A stretch of 28,833 nucleotides of DNA from Cocleimonas sp. (GTDB lineage: Bacteria; Pseudomonadota; Gammaproteobacteria; Thiotrichales; Thiotrichaceae): the NCBI GenBank assembly GCA_023145485.1, contig JAGLDT010000127.1, forward strand, positions 1-28,833, given 5' to 3'. The notes below the pieces were generated by a model. The model was not told the origin of the DNA, did no database searches, and worked only from the letters and a program-made list of their open reading frames with translations. This document shows, piece by piece, positions 1 to 6,832 of the stretch (within the stretch, counting starts at the first letter, position 1; each line of letters begins with the position of its first letter). A program made the translations under genes and the position numbers.

Positions 1-2
1 AA

Positions 3-209
3 CATGCAAAACTAAACAACCAGCCGATGACTGTTTTTGCAAAAAAAATGCTGATGGGGCACTACCTTGAAGACCTCGCTACTGTTCAGATTTGGTTAAC
101 CTTTCATGCTAAACGAGAGCATAAATCGCCTGAAGAATTAGCCCAATCTGTTCTTCCTTGCTTGGTTTCATCGCTTAATCTTATGGTGAAAATTACGGAA
201 GAGCCGTAA
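3..209 (+). CDS. 3' end of an unrecognised gene, truncated by the window edge
   Basis: The frame is open from the first codon visible to a TAA at 207-209, so this is probably the C-terminal 68 residues of a longer protein. An internal ATG at 27 would give 60 residues but has no Shine-Dalgarno sequence before it. The peptide is soluble-looking and mildly helical (KREHKSPEELAQSVLPCL), with no motif I recognise. The stop codon lies in the 3' arm of a strong intrinsic terminator, which supports genuine plus-strand transcription. The gene converges on lptB, occupying the place where rpoN follows lptB in most gammaproteobacteria. Function unknown; a chance ORF remains possible. Confidence 0.45.
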   Translation, partial: HAKLNNQPMTVFAKKMLMGHYLEDLATVQIWLTFHAKREHKSPEELAQSVLPCLVSSLNLMVKITEEP

Positions 210-216
210 TTTTTGA
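189..216 (+). terminator. Intrinsic terminator between convergent genes
   Basis: A 10-bp perfect stem (AAAATTACGG, 189-198, with CCGTAATTTT, 204-213) closes a 5-base loop and runs into a T-tract. It overlaps the stop codon of the partial plus-strand gene. The A-run on the other side may let it also end minus-strand transcripts leaving lptB. Confidence 0.8.
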
Positions 217-229
217 CAAGAAGCCAATT

Positions 230-991
230 TTATAAGGTGAAATCTTCGCCTAAATAGATTTCCCGCGCCTGTTTATTTTGCAGTATGGTTTCTGGTGATC
301 CTTCCACAAGAATAGAGCCATTGCCGAGTATATAGGCACGGTCGCAAATGCTCAGTGTTTCGCGTACATTATGGTCGGTAATTAAAACACCAATGCCACG
401 CTGTTTTAAGTGAGTGACAATTTTTTGAATTTCTATTACTGAAATGGGGTCAACTCCTGCGAAGGGTTCGTCCAATAAAATAAAAGAAGGTTCAGTGGCT
501 AAGGCTCTAGCGATTTCTACCCGTCGTCGTTCTCCTCCTGATAAACTAATACCTAAGCTATCCCGAATATGGGTGATTTGGAATTCTTCTAATAAACTTT
601 CTAGTTTAGCTCGACGACCTTGACGATCTAGGTCTTTACGGGTTTCTAAAATAGCGTAGATATTATCAGCAACAGATAGTTTGCGAAAAATACTGGCTTC
701 TTGTGCCAAATAACCAATGCCGTGACGTGCGCGCAAATGCATTGACAAGTCAGTAAGATCGGTCTTATCCAGTAAAATATGTCCTTTATCTGCGGCAACT
801 AAGCCGACAATCATATAAAAACAGGTGGTTTTACCTGCACCATTAGGCCCTAATAAACCCACGACTTCGGAGTCATTCACTTGCAAGGAAACATCACTAA
901 TAATAGTGCGTTTCCCATAACGTTTATTAAGATTTTTTGCGGCTAGAATGGTCAATTTATTTTGTTTTATTGGTAGGGTGGAAGATGGCAT
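230..991 (-). CDS. lptB: LptB, ATPase of the LPS export ABC transporter
   Basis: LptB is the cytoplasmic ATPase that drives LptFG to extract lipopolysaccharide from the inner membrane and push it along LptC-LptA to the outer membrane. The 253-residue protein shows Walker A GPNGAGKTT (48-56), the ABC signature LSGGERRR (150-157), Walker B ILLDEP (171-176) and the H-loop His (about 207). It ends the kdsD-kdsC-lptC-lptA-lptB run. The ATG start at 991 overlaps lptA by 35 nt. A TTG at 953-955, one base after the lptA stop, would give 241 residues beginning LTILAAKNL. This matches the E. coli length and N-terminus and may be the true start. Neither start has a strong ribosome site. Confidence 0.95.
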   Translation of the reverse strand: MPSSTLPIKQNKLTILAAKNLNKRYGKRTIISDVSLQVNDSEVVGLLGPNGAGKTTCFYMIVGLVAADKGHILLDKTDLTDLSMHLRARHGIGYLAQEASIFRKLSVADNIYAILETRKDLDRQGRRAKLESLLEEFQITHIRDSLGISLSGGERRRVEIARALATEPSFILLDEPFAGVDPISVIEIQKIVTHLKQRGIGVLITDHNVRETLSICDRAYILGNGSILVEGSPETILQNKQAREIYLGEDFTL

Positions 992-1472
992 GGACGCGAC
1001 TTTTATTATTTTTCTTATTGCCTGCTTTCAATGCACCAGTGAGGGTGGAGAACTCAATATAATTACTACTAAATTGGTCGCCACCTTGAGATAGAACTGC
1101 ATTTCCGCTCAAAATAAGCCGTTTTTTCTCGACTAAATAACGCATTTTTTTGGCAGTTCCTTTTGCTAATTTACCACTATCCAATTTTTGTTCAACCTTG
1201 AGAGGAAAGCCTGTGGCAATAATATTAACGATTTTATTATTGGGAGCATTGATCTCAATCCGTGCTGCATGAATTTTGAGTGTACCTTGTTTGATAGAAA
1301 CATTGCCCTGATAGACGGCTTTACCTGCGGATTTATTAAAAGTAACCGAGTCGGCATCAATTAACACAGGTTGGCTTGCGTCTGATTTTATAGCCCAGCT
1401 TAATGTGGGCAGTAGTAGCAAAGTAGAAAAGACTACAATGTTACGGATTAGGATCAAATTTTGCGTGTACAT
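957..1472 (-). CDS. lptA: LptA, periplasmic LPS-bridge protein
   Basis: LptA forms the periplasmic beta-jellyroll bridge that carries lipopolysaccharide from LptC to the LptDE translocon. The 171-residue protein has a signal peptide (hydrophobic stretch about 12-24, likely cleavage after SWA at 27). An OstA-type fold follows, opening with DADSVTFNKSAGKAVYQGNV and containing KGTAKKMRYLVEKKRLILSGNA. The C-terminal tail is basic (about 150-171). Its start overlaps the end of lptC by 32 nt, suggesting translational coupling. Family length and position between lptC and lptB agree with the assignment. Confidence 0.92.
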   Translation of the reverse strand: MYTQNLILIRNIVVFSTLLLLPTLSWAIKSDASQPVLIDADSVTFNKSAGKAVYQGNVSIKQGTLKIHAARIEINAPNNKIVNIIATGFPLKVEQKLDSGKLAKGTAKKMRYLVEKKRLILSGNAVLSQGGDQFSSNYIEFSTLTGALKAGNKKNNKSRVHAIFHPTNKTK

Positions 1473-2052
1473 TTGAAAGTATCCTTAGTTCTTGTTGATC
1501 TAATTGACTATGTAAACCAGTGCCTGTTAGCAAGCCATCCTTGGTTGTTAATGTAATCATAGCATCTGTGAAAATTTCTCGCTTTACTGGGTCAAATGAC
1601 AAGTTTTTTGTTGTTAAAATAAAGTCAGATGGGTTATTTTCAAGCTGATTTCGTGTTACATTATTCGGTGCTAGTTTATTTTGATGAGCTGTTTTTTTGA
1701 TTAGAACAGAACCTGCAAGTTCAATAGTGCCTTGTGTTTTCTTTTGTTGTGCTTTTTCGGCATAGATGAGTAAATTTTGCCCATCACTGTCGGTTGCTTG
1801 AATACTCGGTTGAAAAATTTCACTACCGCCCGTTGAATTTTTATGTACCAAATGCCGCCCTTGAAGATAATATTTTAAATCGCCATCAGCAGAGGTATTC
1901 AGTAAAGAGAAATCACTGAGATAATAATCAATTTGTCGCTCATTGGTTGCAGAAATAAATTCTTGATAGGAAAGCCAAAAACTATTCAGCCATGTCACTG
2001 CAAGAGCAGTGGTGATAGAAGCAATGAGTAATAGCAACCCTTTATAGTTCAT
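1441..2052 (-). CDS. lptC: LptC, inner-membrane LPS transfer protein
   Basis: LptC is a bitopic inner-membrane protein that receives lipopolysaccharide from LptFGB and passes it to LptA. The 203-residue sequence has one N-terminal membrane helix (about 5-27) followed by a periplasmic domain with the weakly conserved LptC pattern (YYLSDFSLLNTSADGDLKYYLQGRH and, later, LTTKDGLLTGTGLHSQ). Sequence conservation in this family is low, so the call rests mainly on length, topology and gene order. It overlaps the kdsC stop by 4 nt (ATGA) and lptA by 32 nt. Confidence 0.9.
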   Translation of the reverse strand: MNYKGLLLLIASITTALAVTWLNSFWLSYQEFISATNERQIDYYLSDFSLLNTSADGDLKYYLQGRHLVHKNSTGGSEIFQPSIQATDSDGQNLLIYAEKAQQKKTQGTIELAGSVLIKKTAHQNKLAPNNVTRNQLENNPSDFILTTKNLSFDPVKREIFTDAMITLTTKDGLLTGTGLHSQLDQQELRILSNVHAKFDPNP

Positions 2053-2594
2053 TTCAGATAGGTTTCAAGAAGGAAGTCTAATTTTCCTTGTGCCTCTAAT
2101 AACATTTCACAGATTTCGCGCACCGCCCCATGACCACCCCGTTGTTGTGATATCCAGTCGGCATGTTTTTGTACAAACCAATGGGCATCGTATACTGCAA
2201 TGGGCAGACCTACTTTTGTCATTACAGGGAGGTCAATCACATCATCTCCCACATAGGCAATCTGTGTTGCGGATAGACCTGTTTTTTCTAATAAATCTTT
2301 AAATGCTAGGCGCTTATCACTATATCCTTGATAAATCATATGAGGGGACAGGTTTAGATTAGCTGCACGATGATTGACGAGTTCAGATTGCCGACCTGTA
2401 ATGATCGCAACTGCAATGCCTGCTTTTTCCAGCATTTGCAAACCATGACCATCTTTAGCATTAAATGCTTTATACTCATCCCCATTATTATCATAAAAAA
2501 GTTTGCCGTCGGTGAGTACGCCATCGACATCAAAAATAACCAACTTAATTTGTTTGGCCGCGTCAGGTGCTTTTTTTATTATTGTGTGGCTCAT
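2049..2594 (-). CDS. kdsC: KdsC, Kdo-8-phosphate phosphatase
   Basis: KdsC removes phosphate from 3-deoxy-D-manno-octulosonate 8-phosphate, giving the Kdo used in the LPS inner core. The 181-residue protein is a cap-less HAD phosphatase. Motif I is FDVDGVLTDG (21-30, catalytic Asp22 and Asp24), followed by the KdsC-typical AFNAKDGHGLQML, motif II IITGRQSELV and motif III/IV YVGDDVIDLPVM. Length matches the family (about 188 in E. coli). It ends in a 4-nt ATGA overlap with lptC and starts 104 bp after the kdsD stop. That gap carries an isolated end of the dispersed repeat. Confidence 0.95.
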   Translation of the reverse strand: MSHTIIKKAPDAAKQIKLVIFDVDGVLTDGKLFYDNNGDEYKAFNAKDGHGLQMLEKAGIAVAIITGRQSELVNHRAANLNLSPHMIYQGYSDKRLAFKDLLEKTGLSATQIAYVGDDVIDLPVMTKVGLPIAVYDAHWFVQKHADWISQQRGGHGAVREICEMLLEAQGKLDFLLETYLK

Positions 2595-2652
2595 TATTAT
2601 TTTCCAAAATTTGATCTAAATATCTGTAAATCTTTACGTTCAGCTAGCGTGT

Positions 2653-2693
2653 AACTCTTGAGAAGAGTTCGGAAGTTATTGAATTGTCATTCT
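2653..2693 (-). repeat. Isolated end of the dispersed AGGAATGA repeat plus hairpin after kdsD
   Basis: Read on the minus strand, 2693-2664 (AGAATGACAA then TTCAATAACTTCC then GAACTCT) matches the left end of the copy at 20250 in 25 of 30 positions, and the copy at 28788 in 24 of 30, by eye. It begins 5 nt after the kdsD stop. The final AACTCTT pairs with AAGAGTT (2659-2653) over a 3-base loop, forming a 7-bp hairpin with no T-tract. No conserved core or second end is seen, so this is a solo end or a shortened copy. Confidence 0.6.
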
Positions 2694-2698
2694 TTCGC

Positions 2699-3691
2699 TT
2701 AGATAATGCCTGATTTTAATAAATCATGCATATGTAAAATGCCTACGGCTCTATTTGCAGAGTCAACAATGGGTAATACTGTAATGGCATTATCTTGCAT
2801 TATATTAAACGCACTAACAGCTAAGTCATCCGCTTGTGCCGTATGACAGTTCATGGATGCCTTCTCAGCGATGGTTGTTACTGACATATTGGTGCCATCT
2901 TCAAAGGCTCTGCGTAGATCCCCATCAGTGAAAATACCTAACAAGGTATTTTTGTTATCAATAATTAATGTAGTCCCTAGATTTTTCTTTGTCATTTCGA
3001 TAATCGCTTTTGTTAACACCGTATCAGGTGAAACAAGCGGTGTATCTTGGCGATCGTGCATGACTTCTTTGACATGTACTAATAAACGTCGCCCTAATCG
3101 ACCACCTGGATGCGAACGAGCAAAATCCTCTGGGGTAAAATCACGTGCTTTTAATAAGGCAACTGCAAGTGCATCACCCATGACTAAGGTTACAGTGGTA
3201 CTGGAGGTGGGTGCAAGGTCTAATGGACAAGCTTCCTTTTCAACCCCAATATCTAGATGAATATCGGCTAGTTTTGCCAAATCAGAGTTCAAATTCCCTG
3301 TCATGGCAATCACTTTGGTATGTTGACGTTTAATAACAGCTGAAAGCATTAATAATTCGCTAGTTGCGCCAGAATTAGAAATAGCGATAACAATATCGTC
3401 GGAGGTAATCATCCCTAGATCACCGTGCAACGCTTCACTAGGATGAACAAAGAAAGAAGGGGTTCCTGTGCTGGCTAAGGTTGCTGCTATTTTATTACCA
3501 ATATGGCCTGATTTTCCCATGCCCGTAATCACAACTCGCCCTGTTGAGGCGAGTAAGGTTTTGCAAGCAAAAATAAAATTGTGATCAAGGCGGTTAGCAA
3601 GTGTTTGTATTGCTTTTTGTTCATCCTGAATCACCTGTCGAGCGGAGATGATAAAGCTATTATCTTCGTCAGATATTTTGCTTGCTAGCAT
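2699..3691 (-). CDS. kdsD: KdsD, arabinose-5-phosphate isomerase
   Basis: KdsD interconverts ribulose 5-phosphate and arabinose 5-phosphate, the first step towards Kdo. The 330-residue protein has an N-terminal SIS sugar-isomerase domain (about 40-190), with TGMGKSGHIGNKIAATLAST (56-75), the HGDLGMI segment and the sugar-phosphate loop ISNSGATSELL. A tandem CBS pair follows (about 205-330, with GIFTDGDLRRAFEDG and VGILHMHDLLK). Length equals the E. coli enzyme (328). It sits 24 bp after caxA and ahead of kdsC, as in E. coli yrbG-kdsD-kdsC. Confidence 0.95.
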   Translation of the reverse strand: MLASKISDEDNSFIISARQVIQDEQKAIQTLANRLDHNFIFACKTLLASTGRVVITGMGKSGHIGNKIAATLASTGTPSFFVHPSEALHGDLGMITSDDIVIAISNSGATSELLMLSAVIKRQHTKVIAMTGNLNSDLAKLADIHLDIGVEKEACPLDLAPTSSTTVTLVMGDALAVALLKARDFTPEDFARSHPGGRLGRRLLVHVKEVMHDRQDTPLVSPDTVLTKAIIEMTKKNLGTTLIIDNKNTLLGIFTDGDLRRAFEDGTNMSVTTIAEKASMNCHTAQADDLAVSAFNIMQDNAITVLPIVDSANRAVGILHMHDLLKSGII

Positions 3692-3715
3692 ATTTAAGGT
3701 TCTCTTAAATTTTAT

Positions 3716-4699
3716 TTATCCAGTGATTGTTTGATAATAAAGAAGTCCTTCGTAGGCAACAAAAAGGCCGAGAAAAACAACACCATTCCAGAAAACAATA
3801 CGATAACGAGCTTCTTTATAACAGCCTACTCCAAAGATAATTAGTAGCACCGTAAGAGCAATCATAATAGGCATGTCCCGACTCAATACATCAGGGGAAA
3901 TTGTTTTTGTTGGTGCAATAAGAGCAGGAATCGCTAGCACACCAAGCGTATTAAACAAGTTAGAGCCAACAATATTACCAATGGCTAGATCAGTTTCTCC
4001 TTTTCTAGCACTACTCACGGTAGCTGCTAACTCAGGGAGACTCGTTCCAATAGCAACAATCGTTAAACCAATAATTAAGTCACTAATACCCAATGCGGTG
4101 GCAATACCTGATGCACCCCATACCAGCATTTTTGAACTAATCATTAATAATAGAAGACCAATAATCGTTAAAATAATCGATTTTTTAAACGGCATTTCAT
4201 CAGGAAGTTCATCCGCACCTTCTTCTAGTAAAGGATCGTGTTTGTTACTGCTTTTTTTAGCAGAGTAGAACATCCAGCCAATAATGGAGAATAAGCCGAT
4301 TAATAAAATCGTGCCATCAAAACGGCTAAACTCACCGTCACTGAGCAAATACCAAGACAGTAAACCTGCCAACAGGACTAAAGGTAGTTCTTTTTTAAGG
4401 ATATTGGAATGAATAGGCAAAGCAACAATCAAGGCAGTTGCACCTAACACTAACGTGATATTGGTAATATTAGAACCGATAGCATTACCAATGCCCAGTT
4501 CAGCATTACCTTGAAGTGCAGCAGACGCGGCCACCAACATTTCAGGGGCAGATGTTCCGAGTCCGATAATCAACATGCCGATAATAAGGGGGGATACGTC
4601 CCAATGTTGTGCGAGACTGGCGGCACCATCGACAAATTGATCCGCACTCCAGATTAATAAAATAAGACCTAAGATAACAGCAATAGTAAATAGAAGCAT
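3716..4699 (-). CDS. CaxA/YrbG-type calcium/sodium antiporter
   Basis: This is an inner-membrane cation/Ca2+ exchanger of the CaCA superfamily. The 327-residue protein has about ten hydrophobic segments and the two inverted alpha repeats that line the ion pathway. The first is GLGTSAPE (46-53) with GNAIGSNITN (71-80); the second is AIGTSLPE (216-223) with GNIVGSNLFN (241-250). An acidic cytoplasmic loop (LLEEGADELPDE, about 157-168) separates the halves. It is the first gene of the caxA-kdsD-kdsC-lptCAB run, matching E. coli yrbG in length and place. The physiological ion is not established, and no good ribosome site precedes the ATG. Confidence 0.9.
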   Translation of the reverse strand: MLLFTIAVILGLILLIWSADQFVDGAASLAQHWDVSPLIIGMLIIGLGTSAPEMLVAASAALQGNAELGIGNAIGSNITNITLVLGATALIVALPIHSNILKKELPLVLLAGLLSWYLLSDGEFSRFDGTILLIGLFSIIGWMFYSAKKSSNKHDPLLEEGADELPDEMPFKKSIILTIIGLLLLMISSKMLVWGASGIATALGISDLIIGLTIVAIGTSLPELAATVSSARKGETDLAIGNIVGSNLFNTLGVLAIPALIAPTKTISPDVLSRDMPIMIALTVLLIIFGVGCYKEARYRIVFWNGVVFLGLFVAYEGLLYYQTITG

Positions 4700-4969
4700 T
4701 GGCGGGGGTATTTGATAGTTTTAAAAGATGAATGAATATACAGTAAATTTATTACTGAGGACTGTAGACAGTTATAGAGCTATAGCAAGTAAAATCTTTA
4801 TATTGACTACTATTTAATCACTTATTGATGCGTCATCGGATGAACTGTGATGTTCAGACTAGCCCAGCAAATCATATTTCATAAATGCTTCTTGCACTGT
4901 TTAATTGTCTACAAGCATTCAGGTGAATAATTTCTAGAATCGATTGCTTTAGCTTCGCCAAATGAGGCT
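4700..4969. other. Non-coding stretch with a weak inverted-repeat pair
   Basis: No convincing ORF is present. Two features stand out. TGTAGACAGTTA at 4763-4774 has an inverted near-copy at 4902-4913 (perfect for TGTAGACA/TGTCTACA), about 150 bp apart. AATGCTT (4884-4890) pairs with AAGCATT (4913-4919). These may be traces of a decayed small mobile element, but the evidence is slight. Confidence 0.3.
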
Positions 4970-5132
4970 AGGAATCCCCAATGCAATTAAGTTACCCAAC
5001 TTGTTTGTCTTTTTATCCCAGCTTGAATGCTCTCAGAGCGTTGCGTAGAGTGACTATGCACCTACTTTAAGAGTATCCAACCTGAAACAAAAATTCTGCG
5101 TTAGTTTGGGATGTTATTAAATCCTCATTCCT
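4970..5132. repeat. Dispersed ~160-bp inverted-end element, copy A
   Basis: The 163-bp element begins AGGAATCCCC and ends TCCTCATTCCT. Its right end (5107-5132) matches that of the copy at 20250-20409 in nearly every position (TGGGATGTTATTAA..CTCATTCCT). The left end is more eroded. The centre shares CAGCTTGAATGCTCTCAG, then CGTTGCGTAGA and TGCRCCTACT, in the same order and spacing. It lies 48 bp past the stop of the minus-strand ankyrin gene. No coding capacity and no clear target-site duplication are visible. Confidence 0.8.
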
Positions 5133-5180
5133 AAAGCACTCGATTTCTAAAAAATTTAATATATGAAAGACGATAAACTT

Positions 5181-5912
5181 TCAACGTCCATGCTTTCTTG
5201 CTATTGCATTAAGGTGTGTATTATTAGACCTTGCTGCAAAATCAATCGGTGTAAAGCCATCTGAGTTTCTTAGCCATATTGATGCTCTATTCGCTATCAA
5301 ATAATTAGCCACAACAGGATGATTAAACCGTATTGCATGATGAATAGGTAACCAATTTTTACTGGTGCGAGCATTGACATTGGCTCTTTGGCTAAGCAAA
5401 TATTGAACCATCTGAATATTGCCAAGCGATGCTGCAATATGCAGTGACGATTCACCATCAAAGTTTTTATGATGTATATTTGCACCTTCAGAAACAAGTT
5501 GTTTTAATAAATGTAAATTTCTGGTTTTTGCTGCATGTAATACCGCATCATCAGAATGTCTCACAGCATTACCCGCTGATCGTCTCCACGCAGGGGTTGA
5601 TGACCCATGGCTAGATTTAACTCTTTGCGCTTGAGGCATATGGTATTGAGACTTTTGCCCACGCTGTGCATGAAGGCGCTGTTGTTGCGAACGTTTTAGC
5701 TGTCGTTGGCGTTCTTGCATAATAAAAATCTTTTTCTTGCGCACACGTTGCGCTTGCTCTTTAGCAATTGTTTCTCGATTGAGTTTTCTTACTTCATCTG
5801 GGGTCATGTCGGTCATATTGTAGCCGGCATTAACTATTTGACAACTCAACCCTAACAACAAAGCAGTAGTAAAGAACAGTAGTCGTTTCTTCAAAATATG
5901 TTTCGTATTCAT
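5181..5912 (-). CDS. Exported ankyrin-repeat protein, paralogue 1
   Basis: The 243-residue protein has a signal peptide (about 1-29, cleavage after VNA), so it is probably periplasmic or secreted. A K/R/Q-rich, probably coiled-coil spacer follows (about 36-105: KEQAQRVRKKKIFIMQERQR). About four ankyrin repeats make up the C-terminus (about 120-240; DGESSLHIAASLGNIQMVQYLL and SDGFTPIDFAARS are the clearest). Ankyrin repeats bind proteins; the partner is unknown. From PAWRR (107) to the end it aligns without gaps to the neighbouring gene at 6057, with well over half the residues identical, so the pair arose by tandem duplication. The spacer domains have diverged almost completely. Confidence 0.85.
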   Translation of the reverse strand: MNTKHILKKRLLFFTTALLLGLSCQIVNAGYNMTDMTPDEVRKLNRETIAKEQAQRVRKKKIFIMQERQRQLKRSQQQRLHAQRGQKSQYHMPQAQRVKSSHGSSTPAWRRSAGNAVRHSDDAVLHAAKTRNLHLLKQLVSEGANIHHKNFDGESSLHIAASLGNIQMVQYLLSQRANVNARTSKNWLPIHHAIRFNHPVVANYLIANRASIWLRNSDGFTPIDFAARSNNTHLNAIARKHGR

Positions 5913-6056
5913 TAGTCTCTCTCGTCCATGAATTTGAGGGTAGGATAGGCGAGGGAATCTATTTATCCCCTAACATTACTGATAAAAGCGTTAATGTAGC
6001 GGACAGTAGTTATTATAAGTAGCAAGCCGCTATAAATTCACAAAAAAATAAAGGGA

Positions 6057-6755
6057 TTAACCACCATATTTTCTTGCGATTGCTTGGATATGTGGATTCT
6101 TAGATTTCTTAGCAAAATCAAGAGGGGTAAAGCCATCAATTGTTTTTTGTGTTAATGATGCTTTACGAGAAATTAGGTAGTTAGCAACCCTGACATGGTT
6201 GAAGCGTATCGCATGATGAATGGGCATCCATTGCGTACCCGTACGGGCATGTAAATTAGCGCCTCTACCGATCAAATACTGAATCATCTGTAGATTACCA
6301 AGTGATGCAGCAATATGAAGTGCTGTTTCACCATTAAAATTCTGATGATTTACATTTGCCCCTTCCGCTACTAGTTGCTTTAATAAATTTAAATTTCGGC
6401 TTTTTGCAGCACCAAACAGTGCGTCATCTGCACTACGAGTCATGGTATAACCTGCAGGTCTTCTCCATGCGGGAATTGATGATAAATCAACCCTTCTAGG
6501 AGCAACAGGCGCTCTCACTGGAGTAGGAGCTGGTCTGGCAACAGGTTGCTTTACTACTTGTCGTTGTATTGGCTTCACAGGTTGCTTTTGTTGCTCAATT
6601 GCTTGCTGTCGTGATGCTTGTACCTTAGCCATATTACCATTGATGATATTATGGATTTCAGATTCATCAAGCTCTAATCCATTGCCAGTCGCAGCTAAGA
6701 CAGGTTGCGAAGTGATTAGAGTGAGTAAAAAAGCTAGTGTATATTTAACGTTCAT
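6057..6755 (-). CDS. Exported ankyrin-repeat protein, paralogue 2
   Basis: This 232-residue paralogue of the gene at 5181 has a signal peptide (1-21, cleavage after LAA). Its spacer is Q/P/V-rich (about 45-90: KQPVARPAPTPVRAPVAPRR), probably extended, and could cross the wall. The conserved IPAWRRPAG box follows, then about four ankyrin repeats (about 108-230; NGETALHIAASLGNLQMIQYLI). It lies 144 bp upstream of paralogue 1 on the same strand and may share a transcript. Partners and function are unknown. The different linkers on a conserved ankyrin head suggest the two present the same binding surface at different distances from their anchoring point, which is inference. Confidence 0.85.
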   Translation of the reverse strand: MNVKYTLAFLLTLITSQPVLAATGNGLELDESEIHNIINGNMAKVQASRQQAIEQQKQPVKPIQRQVVKQPVARPAPTPVRAPVAPRRVDLSSIPAWRRPAGYTMTRSADDALFGAAKSRNLNLLKQLVAEGANVNHQNFNGETALHIAASLGNLQMIQYLIGRGANLHARTGTQWMPIHHAIRFNHVRVANYLISRKASLTQKTIDGFTPLDFAKKSKNPHIQAIARKYGG

Positions 6756-6806
6756 TTGATTTTCTCGTTTTCATCCATGAAATAGGAGGAAAAAATTACA
6801 TAGTAT

Positions 6807-6832
6807 TGGGAAGTTATTTTGTCTTCATTCCT
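6807..6832 (-). repeat. Isolated 26-bp end of the dispersed repeat at the esterase stop codon
   Basis: The plus-strand 26-mer TGGGAAGTTATTTTGTCTTCATTCCT, here split by position (TGGGAAGTTATT at 6807-6818, TTGTCTTCATTCCT at 6819-6832), matches the right end of the copy at 20384-20409 in 21 of 26 positions with no gap. Read on the minus strand, the last A of the esterase TAA stop is the first base of AGGAATGA. CGTTAAGGAATGAA is identical to the flank of the copy at 20250. No core or partner end is nearby. Confidence 0.55.

Noticed and set aside
2370..2654. 94-residue plus-strand ORF antisense to kdsC
   Set aside because: It is the complement of clearly coding kdsC sequence and has an implausible composition.
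4970..5132. Copy A as a tRNA, riboswitch or CRISPR-like repeat
   Set aside because: No cloverleaf, no regularly spaced short repeats; the match to 20250-20409 with inverted ends explains it better.
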